From: Denitromonas iodatirespirans | GTDB lineage: Bacteria; Pseudomonadota; Gammaproteobacteria; Burkholderiales; Rhodocyclaceae | Length of the DNA stretch: 64,000 nucleotides | Assembly (NCBI RefSeq): GCF_018524365.1 | Contig: NZ_JAEKFT010000011.1 | Location: 62,001 to 126,000 of the forward strand | Direction: 5' to 3' | Shown here: positions 1 to 7,135 of the stretch, piece by piece | Layout: each line of letters begins with the position of its first letter | Position numbering within the stretch: position 1 is the stretch's first letter | Program-made: the position numbers and the translations under genes | Notes under the pieces: model-generated | Told to the model about the DNA's origin: nothing | Databases searched by the model: none | What the model saw: only the letters and a program-made list of their open reading frames with translations

Positions 1-2
1 GC

Positions 3-296
3 TCCAAGGCGACGCTGGAAGACGTGCTGGGCGAAGCGGTCGATCACTTCTGCTACCCCTTCGGCAGCCATGACCGCCGCGCCGTGGATGCCGTCGCCGA
101 TGCCGGTTTCCGCAGCGCGACCACCTGCGTGCGCGCCCCGGCCACGATGGCCGACGACCCGCTGACCCTGCCGCGCAAGGCCATCTCCTATGGCGACAAC
201 CTGCTCGGCTACTTCTGGCGCCTGCACATGAAGAACACGCCCAAGCACGCCTTCATCCGGCGCCCCGGCGAGACCTTCGACACCTCTCCTGCCTGA
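3..296 (+). CDS. polysaccharide deacetylase family protein, C-terminal part
   Basis: The reading frame enters from outside the window and ends at TGA 294-296, so only about 97 C-terminal residues are visible. They contain HFCYPFGSHD followed by AVADAGFRSATTC, which is typical of the last strands of NodB-type deacetylases (CE4 family), where the enzyme removes acyl groups from a polysaccharide such as an exopolysaccharide. The metal-binding Asp-His-His residues would lie upstream and cannot be checked. Exopolysaccharide modification would fit the PEP-CTERM protein 3 kb downstream, but this link is only inferred. Confidence 0.75.
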   Translation, partial: SKATLEDVLGEAVDHFCYPFGSHDRRAVDAVADAGFRSATTCVRAPATMADDPLTLPRKAISYGDNLLGYFWRLHMKNTPKHAFIRRPGETFDTSPA

Positions 297-298
297 TC

Positions 299-496
299 TC
301 AGCGGTCCTCGCGGTCAGGGCGCTCGCCACGCCCAAAGCGCGACATGGCGCCATGCATGAACTGCAGTTGCGCGTCGAAGCGGCGGCAGGCTGCGCACAT
401 CATCAGGTGCAGACGAAACGACAGGCGCTCACGCAGCGTCAGCCGGCGGTCCAGCCGCGCCGACGCCAGCCGCGTCACCTGTTTGCAATTGAGCAT
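299..496 (-). CDS. small zinc-finger anti-sigma-like protein
   Basis: This 65-residue protein carries an H-x3-C-x2-C pattern (HLMMCAAC) after a basic helix, with an earlier Cys (MLNCKQ) that may be the fourth zinc ligand. This is the layout of the zf-HC2 / ZAS zinc-binding domain that binds ECF sigma factors. A GGGAGG ribosome binding site precedes the ATG at 496. No sigma-factor gene lies within 10 kb, so its partner is not visible. It has no membrane segment and would be cytosolic. The 128 bases up to the transglycosylase gene contain no other gene. The function is inferred from the motif alone. Confidence 0.6.
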   Translation of the reverse strand: MLNCKQVTRLASARLDRRLTLRERLSFRLHLMMCAACRRFDAQLQFMHGAMSRFGRGERPDREDR

Positions 497-624
497 CACG
501 CCACCTCCCTCGCCCACCGCCGCCACTCGCGCGGTGCGGCTCGCGTATTGAACGGACCGAGCGCCATGCGACGCCCATCCGGTCAATAGACGCCGCGCGA
601 GCGCCGTTCTTACAGTCGGAGGCG

Positions 625-1809
625 TCAGTGCCCGGCACGCAGGGCGTCGAGGATCTTGCGCCCGGCCCGGCCGTTGGCGTCGAAACCCAGGCGGGTCTGC
701 TCGGCGGCAATCGCCTGGCGGGTGCGGCTGCCGATCATGCCGTCCACCTCGCCGATGTCGTGGCCGCGGGCCAACAGCAAGGTCTGCAGCTCGCGCCGCT
801 CGTTGCGGCCGATGCCCGGGTCGTCGGTCGGCCAGGCGGTGACGAATGGCTGGCCGCCACGCAGGCGGTCCGACAGGTGCGCAATCGCCAGCGCATAGCT
901 CTCGGCCGCGTTGTAGCTGTAGATGGCGTGGAAGTTGCGAAACACCATGAAGGCCGGGCCGTCGACGCCGGCCGGCAGCAGCAGCGCAGCCGAGGTGTCG
1001 TCGGGGGCGATCGCCGTGCCATCGACACGTCGCACGCCCAGGCGCACCCACTCGGCCAGCGGTCGGCGTGCCTTGCGCCCGGTCACGCTGGCGTCGAAGC
1101 CGGCCGGCAGACGCACCTCGTAGCCCCAGGGCTCGCCCGTGCGCCAGCCGGCACGCTTGAGGTAGTTGGCGGTCGAGGCCAAGGCGTCGGGCACGCTGTC
1201 GATCAGATCGCGCCGGCCGTCGCCGTCGAAATCCACCGCCACGCGCATGAAGGTCGAGGGCATGAACTGGGTGTGACCGAAGGCACCGGCCCAGGAGCCG
1301 GTCAGCCGCTCGGGCGCGATATGCCCGGCCTGCACGATCTGCAAGGTGGTGAAAAACTCGCCGCGGAAGTAGCTCTGCCGCCGCCCCTCGCAGGACAACG
1401 TGGCCAGCGAGGTGATCAGCGAGCGGCTGCCGAAGTTGCGCCCGAAATTGCTCTCCACGCCCCATACTGCCACCACCGTGGCCGGATCGACGCCGTACTC
1501 GGCCTCGACCTTGTCCAGCACCTCGCGCCATTGCCCGAGCATGGCCTTGCCGTCCGCGATGCGCTCGTCGTCGACCAGCGCGGCGAGGTAGTCCCAGATG
1601 GGGGTGACGAACTCGGGCTGGCGGTCGAGCGCTTCGAGCACCGTCGGGTCGGGCGCGAGGCCAGCGGTCAGGCGGTCGAAGGTGTCGGTGCTCACCTGGT
1701 GCGAGGCCGCCTCGCCACGCAGGCGCGCCAGGCAGGCGTCGAAGTCGGTGTCGGCATGCGCGGCGGGCAGCGCGGCCAGCAGCAGGGCGAAGGTCAGGGC
1801 ATTTTTCAT
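625..1809 (-). CDS. lytic murein transglycosylase, MltB type
   Basis: This 394-residue enzyme cleaves the MurNAc-GlcNAc bond of peptidoglycan in the periplasm, leaving 1,6-anhydro ends. Residues 1-19 form a cleavable signal peptide ending AHA, without a lipobox. Residues about 25-320 are the SLT_2 domain, with the likely catalytic Glu119 in WGVESNFGR and the family signature GAFGHTQFMP. Residues about 335-390 form a peptidoglycan-binding domain (DGMIGSRTRQAI). That C-terminal domain is usual in this MltB subfamily but absent from E. coli MltB. The start codon sits in the 3' arm of a 9-bp hairpin (1807-1830). Confidence 0.93.
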   Translation of the reverse strand: MKNALTFALLLAALPAAHADTDFDACLARLRGEAASHQVSTDTFDRLTAGLAPDPTVLEALDRQPEFVTPIWDYLAALVDDERIADGKAMLGQWREVLDKVEAEYGVDPATVVAVWGVESNFGRNFGSRSLITSLATLSCEGRRQSYFRGEFFTTLQIVQAGHIAPERLTGSWAGAFGHTQFMPSTFMRVAVDFDGDGRRDLIDSVPDALASTANYLKRAGWRTGEPWGYEVRLPAGFDASVTGRKARRPLAEWVRLGVRRVDGTAIAPDDTSAALLLPAGVDGPAFMVFRNFHAIYSYNAAESYALAIAHLSDRLRGGQPFVTAWPTDDPGIGRNERRELQTLLLARGHDIGEVDGMIGSRTRQAIAAEQTRLGFDANGRAGRKILDALRAGH

Positions 1810-1830
1810 CGCGCCATTTTAGGCGCGATG
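1807..1830 (-). promoter_or_regulatory. hairpin enclosing the start codon of the transglycosylase gene
   Basis: On the minus strand CATCGCGCC and GGCGCGATG form a perfect 9-bp stem around a 6-base loop. The last three bases of the stem are the ATG of the transglycosylase gene. No separate Shine-Dalgarno sequence is visible, so the initiation region would be largely base-paired in the mRNA. It may restrain translation, or it may be a by-product of a terminator for the ligase gene ending at 1852; there is no U-run directly after it on the minus strand. Confidence 0.45.
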
Positions 1831-1851
1831 CACCGGCTTTCGCAGCCCGCG

Positions 1852-2691
1852 TTACAAAGGCTCACGCACCCGCCAGAAGCTGGCGAAGCGCGGCAGGCCG
1901 GTGCGGGTCAGGCCGCGGTAGCGAAAGCTGACGCGGCTGCCGATCGGTGGCGGGTGGCGGCGCTCCGCGTCGCTGAAGCCGCTGCCCAGGCGCAGGCGGC
2001 GCCCGTCGTCGAGCACCACCTCCAGCGCGCCGAGCAGGCCGGCGAAACGCCCCTGCCCCGGCCGGTGCGCCACCACGGTCGCCTCGGCGTCCTGCCAGGG
2101 CTTCAGCTTGAGCAGCGCGTCGCTGCGACCGGTGAGATACGGCGCGTCGGCCCGGTGCAGCATCAGGCCCTCGCCGCCGCCGGCCAGCACCTCGGCCAGG
2201 CGTTCGCTCAGCGTGTCGCGCTGCACCAGGCGAAACTGCGCCACCGCGCCCAGCCAGGGCACGCCGGCGGTGTCGACGAGTGTGCGCATCGCCATCACAC
2301 GCGCGGAGAAATCGCCCGGCGCATCGGGCAGCTCGAAAATCAGGTAGCGCACCGCCCGCCAGTCGGCATCGACCGGCACCTCGGTACGCACAATGCCCGA
2401 CAGCTCGCCGAAGCGCCCGCGCCCCAGCCACAGCTCGCCATCCATCGCCTGCGCCGGCAGGGCGCGCACGAACCACGCCGGGGCCGGCACCGGCCGGCCG
2501 CTGCGAAAGCGCAAGCGCTGCCCGTCCCACAGCGCGCGCACGCCGTCGAGCTTTTCGCTGATCCAGTAGGGCGCGGGGTCGATGCCCTCGGTCGCCTCGC
2601 GGGCCAGCAGCAGCGGCGGGGGCGGCTCGGCGCTCGCCGGGGCTGGCGCCGACAGGCCGCAGAGCAGGATCAGAAGACATGTCATTCGCAT
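1852..2691 (-). CDS. secreted ATP-dependent DNA ligase (Lig E type)
   Basis: This 279-residue minimal ligase seals DNA nicks using ATP. The nucleotidyl-accepting lysine is Lys47 in SEKLDGVRA (motif I, KxDG), followed by the adenylation domain with MDGELWLG and GEGLMLH, and a C-terminal OB fold (about 200-279). It lacks BRCT and zinc-finger domains, as usual for Lig E. The start at 2691 begins a signal peptide (MTCLLILLCGLSAPAPASA), which points to a periplasmic enzyme; in related bacteria Lig E has been linked to extracellular DNA and competence. A longer ORF to 2769 has no better start. Confidence 0.88.
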   Translation of the reverse strand: MRMTCLLILLCGLSAPAPASAEPPPPLLLAREATEGIDPAPYWISEKLDGVRALWDGQRLRFRSGRPVPAPAWFVRALPAQAMDGELWLGRGRFGELSGIVRTEVPVDADWRAVRYLIFELPDAPGDFSARVMAMRTLVDTAGVPWLGAVAQFRLVQRDTLSERLAEVLAGGGEGLMLHRADAPYLTGRSDALLKLKPWQDAEATVVAHRPGQGRFAGLLGALEVVLDDGRRLRLGSGFSDAERRHPPPIGSRVSFRYRGLTRTGLPRFASFWRVREPL

Positions 2692-2771
2692 GACGCGCAA
2701 GCCTACCCGCTCGCGGCGCACGACGCCACTGCCGCGGTATGCTATCGACCTTCGTCTTTTCAAGCGCAACC

Positions 2772-3209
2772 ATGCCCGAGCACCTCACCGACCTGTCCCA
2801 CGCCATTCAGCTCGCCGTCGCCCCGGTGTTCCTGCTCACGGCGCTGGCCACGCTGATCAACGCCCTGAACGGCCGACTGGCGCGGGTGGTGGATCGGCGC
2901 CGGGTCGTCCGGCGCCGTCTGCAGGAGCTGACGGCACCGGAGCAGCGCGACTCGCTGGAGCGGGAACTGATGCTGCTGGCGCGCCGCGGCACGCAGATCT
3001 ACCAGGCGATTTTCTGCCAGGTGCTGAGCGCGTTGCTGGTCTGCCTGGTGGTGGCCGGCGCCTTTGTCGGCACGTTGGTGCGGGTCGATCTCACCCATGC
3101 CATCGCCACCCTGTTCATCCTCGCCATGCTGTCGATGATCTGCGGCCTGGGCCTGTTCCTGCGCGAGGTGTATATCGCGGTGCGCCGGCCGACGCACTGG
3201 GAGCCTTGA
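2772..3209 (+). CDS. DUF2721 family membrane protein
   Basis: This 145-residue protein has an N-terminal hydrophobic helix (about 11-35), a basic cytosolic segment rich in Arg, and two further hydrophobic helices (about 80-105 and 112-132). The pattern LTALATLINALNGRL near the N terminus with a following Arg-rich stretch is characteristic of DUF2721. The function is unknown. The start at 2772 is chosen over 2739 because the first 11 codons of the longer ORF overlap the likely promoter region shared with the divergent ligase gene. Confidence 0.8.
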   Translation: MPEHLTDLSHAIQLAVAPVFLLTALATLINALNGRLARVVDRRRVVRRRLQELTAPEQRDSLERELMLLARRGTQIYQAIFCQVLSALLVCLVVAGAFVGTLVRVDLTHAIATLFILAMLSMICGLGLFLREVYIAVRRPTHWEP

Positions 3210-3242
3210 CGATCTCGCAGACGCCGGCCGGTCTCCGGCGAC

Positions 3243-4202
3243 TCAGGTGAGGGGCGCGCGGCCCGCCTTCGCGCCGCGACTTGCCCACCCGGCCAGCAGC
3301 GCCGCGCCCAGCAGGGCCAATGAGCCCGGCTCGGGAATCCATACTCGAACCGCTTCGGTAGATTCCAGGAACAGGATCACTTCCTGCCCCTCGATACCGC
3401 CCAAGCCACGCACGGAGATTTCGAATCGACTGGGCGCCACGCCCTCGCCGGGCGCGCGTCTGTCGCAGTGGCCGACACACTCGATGAACTGGTGCAGGTC
3501 GAACGGATCGGTAATGCCGAAGACGCTCACCGACGCATCCCGTTCCCGGCAGTCGCTATCGTCCGCATCGCCGCAGGGCGACCAGGAAAACAGCGTTTTG
3601 TCGAAATTGCCCAGAGGCGAGATCGACAAGAAGACGTCATACAGCGCCGCGGCGTGCTCCCTGTCGCCACTGGTCTTGACATGCATGTCCGGCCAGGCCC
3701 AGAAGGAGATGCGCACGTCGTCGCCGGCGTTGAGCTTGAGGTCCCAGCGCATTTCCACCTCGGCGCTGGCCCGGTCCTCGCCGGCCGACGGCCGGAAAAC
3801 CTCGGCCACATTCGACGCCGTGTCTTGGCACTTGTCGCTGAACACGCAGGTGTCGGCCCGTGCATAGGCACCCCGCTCACCCGAGGGGTCGAAGTCGTTT
3901 TCGCCGGGGAACGGCCCCGGTCCCGATTTGGCCTGTTGCGGATCGGCGCTGACCCCCTGGCTGTCGAGACCGTCGCCGCCGTGCACCGCTTGTTGAAAGC
4001 CCGTCCCGAGGAAGGGCGCAATGCTGATGAAGCCCCCCGCCTCGGTCCCGGTCTGGACGATCACGTCGGAAATTTCGTTCTTGGAATAGGCATACATCGG
4101 CAGCGCCGAGGCCGCGGCCGGGGCGCCCAGTCCGATGCAGGCCAGCAGCACGCGCGCAAGCAGGCGCTGCGCCAAATGCGCATTGTCTGAGATGAGAGTC
4201 AT
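3243..4202 (-). CDS. PEP-CTERM sorting-domain exported protein
   Basis: This 319-residue protein has a signal peptide (to about residue 35, ending AAASA) and a C-terminal IPEPGSLALLGAALLAGW motif, a hydrophobic helix and a basic tail (SRGAKAGR). That is the PEP-CTERM signal recognised by exosortase, so the protein is probably exported and anchored or released together with exopolysaccharide. The middle region contains several Cys residues and beta-rich Asp/Gly sequence with no recognised enzyme domain. The start at 4202 has an AAGGAG ribosome binding site. A sigma-54-type promoter sequence lies at 4424-4439. No exosortase gene is in the window. Confidence 0.88.
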   Translation of the reverse strand: MTLISDNAHLAQRLLARVLLACIGLGAPAAASALPMYAYSKNEISDVIVQTGTEAGGFISIAPFLGTGFQQAVHGGDGLDSQGVSADPQQAKSGPGPFPGENDFDPSGERGAYARADTCVFSDKCQDTASNVAEVFRPSAGEDRASAEVEMRWDLKLNAGDDVRISFWAWPDMHVKTSGDREHAAALYDVFLSISPLGNFDKTLFSWSPCGDADDSDCRERDASVSVFGITDPFDLHQFIECVGHCDRRAPGEGVAPSRFEISVRGLGGIEGQEVILFLESTEAVRVWIPEPGSLALLGAALLAGWASRGAKAGRAPLT

Positions 4203-4423
4203 GATCTTGCTCCTTCGGATCCGCCCGCAGGGCATCGTCTCGAAGGTCTGCGGCGCGGAATGTGAGCCCGGCTGCCGGACACGGCAACCCCATCGACACG
4301 CAGCGAAGGTTGCGCATCGGAAAGCGGTGGCAGCGCGAACGGACTGACCACCTACCGCATGGCGCCCCGCATGGGGAAGTTGCTCGGGGTTCTTGCGGTC
4401 AAGGCGAAGGACGTCAACCGCGA

Positions 4424-4439
4424 AGCATCGGCCGTGCCA
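4424..4439 (-). promoter_or_regulatory. sigma-54-type promoter for the PEP-CTERM gene
   Basis: The minus strand reads TGGCACGGCCGATGCT, which differs from the sigma-54 consensus TGGCACGNNNNTTGCW at one position and keeps the invariant GG and GC exactly 10 bases apart. It points toward the PEP-CTERM gene, giving a leader of roughly 210 bases. Just upstream, at 4451-4473, two TTGCAA hexamers could be activator sites. PEP-CTERM genes are known to be controlled by the PrsK/PrsR system with RpoN. The remainder of 4203-4649 contains no gene that I can support. Confidence 0.55.
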
Positions 4440-4649
4440 CGATTAAAACTGTTGCAATATCAGTCACTTGCAAAGTCAGGCCAGCCGGACCATGGGGCTG
4501 GTGTAAGACGCGCCGACACCCTTCCCGGCAGCCGCCGGGCGGAGGCACGCGCACCAGGCGAACGTTGCGCCCGACGCACGCAAGGCCGCTGCCGGCCTGC
4601 CTGCCACGGTATCCGGGAACGCGGCGCGACCGAAGGCGCGCCGCGACGG

Positions 4650-5591
4650 TCAGAGCGCGCTGACGATGCAGTTGCGGCCGCGCTGCTTGGCCTGGTAGAG
4701 CCGCCGGTCGACCGCTTCGACGAAGTCGATGGCCGTCTCCTGGTGGGTGGGCACGATGGTGCCGACGCCGAGGCTGATCGTCAGCAACTGGCCGACGGGC
4801 GAACTGTCGTGCGGGATCTGTTCCTTGAAGATCAGGCGGCGGCAGCGCTCGGCGATCTTGCTCGCCGCGGCCTCGTCGGTGGCCGGCAGGATCAGCACGA
4901 ACTCCTCGCCGCCGAAGCGGGCGAACGCGTCGCGCGCGCGCGTGGCTGCGCCGGCGAGGGCCCGCGCCACTTGCTTGAGGCAGGCATCGCCCTGGATGTG
5001 ACCGTAGCTGTCGTTGTACTGCTTGAAGTAGTCGATATCGATGAGGATCAGCGACAGCGGCTGGCCGGTGCGGCGGGCGGCCACCCACTCGGCTTCGAGG
5101 ATGGCATCGAACATGCGCCGGTTGGAGACGCCGGTGAGGCCGTCCTTGAACGACAACGACTCGAGTTCCTTTTGCAAATCGAGCAGTTGCTGCTCGGTCT
5201 TCTTGCGCTCGCTGATGTCGAACATGAAGCCGACCAGCGACTCTACCTCGCCGGCCTCGTTGCGCATCACGTGCACCACGTCGCGGATCCACACATGTTC
5301 GCCGTCCTTGGTCAGCGCACGGTAGTCGGCCTCGTGATCGGTGCCGGCCTGGGACTGTGCCACACAGAAATTGACCACCGTCTCGCGGTCTTCCGGGTGC
5401 ATGCGCTCGGCCCAGTCCTGCACCGTCACCCAGCTCGACGGCGACCAGCCGAGCAGCTGCTCGATCTGCGGGCCGATGTAGGTGAATGTCAGCGTCTTCC
5501 AGTCGATCTGCCAGGGGATGGCCTTGGTCGATTCGAGCAGGGTCTTATAGACCGCGGCATCGGCAGGCGTGTGGTCGGCGGGTCGGGTCAT
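4650..5591 (-). CDS. PAS domain-containing diguanylate cyclase
   Basis: This 313-residue cytosolic protein makes cyclic di-GMP from two GTP. Residues about 15-135 are a PAS fold with PAC segment (WIRDVVHVM...GFMFDISERK), then a short coiled coil (about 135-150) leads to the GGDEF domain (about 150-313). The active-site motif is intact (FGGEEF) and an RxxD inhibitory site lies five residues before it (RARDAFARFGGEEF), so product inhibition is expected. Its ATG overlaps the stop codon of the preceding lyase-like gene (ATGA at 5588-5591), so the two are translated together. The PAS ligand is not evident. Confidence 0.93.
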   Translation of the reverse strand: MTRPADHTPADAAVYKTLLESTKAIPWQIDWKTLTFTYIGPQIEQLLGWSPSSWVTVQDWAERMHPEDRETVVNFCVAQSQAGTDHEADYRALTKDGEHVWIRDVVHVMRNEAGEVESLVGFMFDISERKKTEQQLLDLQKELESLSFKDGLTGVSNRRMFDAILEAEWVAARRTGQPLSLILIDIDYFKQYNDSYGHIQGDACLKQVARALAGAATRARDAFARFGGEEFVLILPATDEAAASKIAERCRRLIFKEQIPHDSSPVGQLLTISLGVGTIVPTHQETAIDFVEAVDRRLYQAKQRGRNCIVSAL

Positions 5592-6928
5592 GGCGCAGCA
5601 TCCTCGGCAGCAGAAGACGGCGGAGCGGCCTCGCGCAGCGACGCGATCGCGCGCGCATGCAAGGCCAGCAGCGCATCGGGCTCATCGTAGGCAATGCGCA
5701 GCCCCTGGCGCAACTCGCGGCGCATCAGGCGGATCATCTGCGTCAGGACGGCCTCGGGAAAGCCCTCGGCGGGCCGGCCGGTGACCTCGGCCAGCCGACC
5801 GGCGATCACCGCGGCATCGCTGACCACCGGGCAGACACGGTAGCGGTAGGTGCCGCCGATGGCCTCGGGCACCAGATCCATGAAGCGCTCCGCCGTCTGG
5901 CGGAAGAAACTCAGCGGCAGGCGGTAGGCGTTGCGGCCGAGAATCGGCAGGTCGTCGGGCACCGCCTCGTTCTCGTCGAGCACCTGCAGGCCGGTGGCCA
6001 GCGGCAACAGCTGGTCAAGCCGGTAGCCTTGCATGTGCGGATTGCCGACCCGCACCAGGTTGGCGATCAGCTCGCCCAGCGAGGCATGGCCGATGATCGC
6101 CGCCCGCTTGGGCAGGCCACCCCAGGCGCCGTCGGCGCCATTGAGCAGCGCCTCGATCACCGAGGCGTTTTCGAAACCGCCGCCGGCATGCAGATGCACC
6201 AGCAGCTTGAGCGGCGGCGGCAACAGGCTGCGTGCCACCGCCACGTAAGCGCCCACCTGGAAAGGCAGGTAAGTGCCGCGGTCGTCTTCCATGCTGACGC
6301 CCTCGATCGGCAACTCGGCCAGCAGCGCCAGCATGGCGCAGGTGGTGTCCGGGTCTTCGGCGAAGGCATCGCAGCCATCGACGATGTTGATCAGGATGCG
6401 GGGTGGTGCGCCGTCGTCGCCCCGGATGTTGGCGTTGAGCCAGGCCACGCTGGCCGTCACGCTGCGGCGCAGGGTATCCAGGTCGTACAGCCCCTCTCGC
6501 CCAGCCTGGCTCAGATAGATCTCGTGCAGCGTGTTGGGCACGCCGTAGTCGCGCAGCTTCAACTGCGAGGGCGACGGGGTGAAGCTGCCGTCGGGCGCGG
6601 CGATGCCGATGTCGGTAAACGCGAAGCAGCCGCGCAGATCGGCACCGGTGTCGCGCAGATGGATCATGAAATCGTCGTCGACCTCCAGCTCGTCGGGCAT
6701 CGAATAGTCGAGCGTGCCGAGCAGGATGTTGCGAAAGCCGAATTCACGCAGCCGCGGCAGGATCGCCAGCTTGTCGGCCAGCGTCTGGCCGATGCGGGCG
6801 CCGACCGGGTTCTCGCGCAGCGACAGGTCGATGAGATAGGGCTCGATGCGGCGCAGCCGGTCGAGCTTGCCATGCGCCTCGTCCAGGATCTGGCGGGCGC
6901 GTTGCAAAGTGCTGGGACTGGGGGACAT
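5588..6928 (-). CDS. DRE-TIM metallolyase-like protein of unknown substrate
   Basis: This 446-residue protein resembles HMG-CoA lyase / isopropylmalate synthase-type TIM barrels. The opening strand has D-x2-LRE (DLSLRENP), and HLHAGGGFENASV supplies the HxH pair that binds the divalent metal in this superfamily, followed by GADGAWGG. The sequence is divergent from named members: the usual D-x-G-A-x-AN segment after HxH is altered, so the substrate is unclear. The start at 6928 has a GGAG site; an extended start at 7045 adds a Cys-rich, unlikely leader. It is the first gene of a two-gene unit with a diguanylate cyclase. Confidence 0.65.
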   Translation of the reverse strand: MSPSPSTLQRARQILDEAHGKLDRLRRIEPYLIDLSLRENPVGARIGQTLADKLAILPRLREFGFRNILLGTLDYSMPDELEVDDDFMIHLRDTGADLRGCFAFTDIGIAAPDGSFTPSPSQLKLRDYGVPNTLHEIYLSQAGREGLYDLDTLRRSVTASVAWLNANIRGDDGAPPRILINIVDGCDAFAEDPDTTCAMLALLAELPIEGVSMEDDRGTYLPFQVGAYVAVARSLLPPPLKLLVHLHAGGGFENASVIEALLNGADGAWGGLPKRAAIIGHASLGELIANLVRVGNPHMQGYRLDQLLPLATGLQVLDENEAVPDDLPILGRNAYRLPLSFFRQTAERFMDLVPEAIGGTYRYRVCPVVSDAAVIAGRLAEVTGRPAEGFPEAVLTQMIRLMRRELRQGLRIAYDEPDALLALHARAIASLREAAPPSSAAEDAAP

Positions 6929-7135
6929 GTCGGGCTCCGATGACGCGTGTTCGAGAACTTGCATTCGGGCATCCGGCCGTCGGCGGCCGGCTGTGCACTG
7001 GCACAGAGCGGACAATACCGCAAAGGCTTGACACTTTTTTGCCATTCTTCGGGCATGCGCCCGCTACCCCCTCAGCGCCTGAGCGTTTTTCGGGTGTGGC
7101 CAAGCGGCGCACCAAAGACGGCCTGATCCAGGCGC

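Noticed and set aside
4262-4649. Possible small gene in the gap upstream of the PEP-CTERM gene
   Set aside because: The open frames here are Arg/Pro-rich with no motif and overlap the sigma-54-type promoter; I treat the stretch as leader and intergenic DNA.
7070-7100. CTCAG-CGC-CTGAG followed by CGTTTTT as a terminator
   Set aside because: The stem has only 5 bp with a 3-base loop, and no plus-strand gene ends upstream of it.
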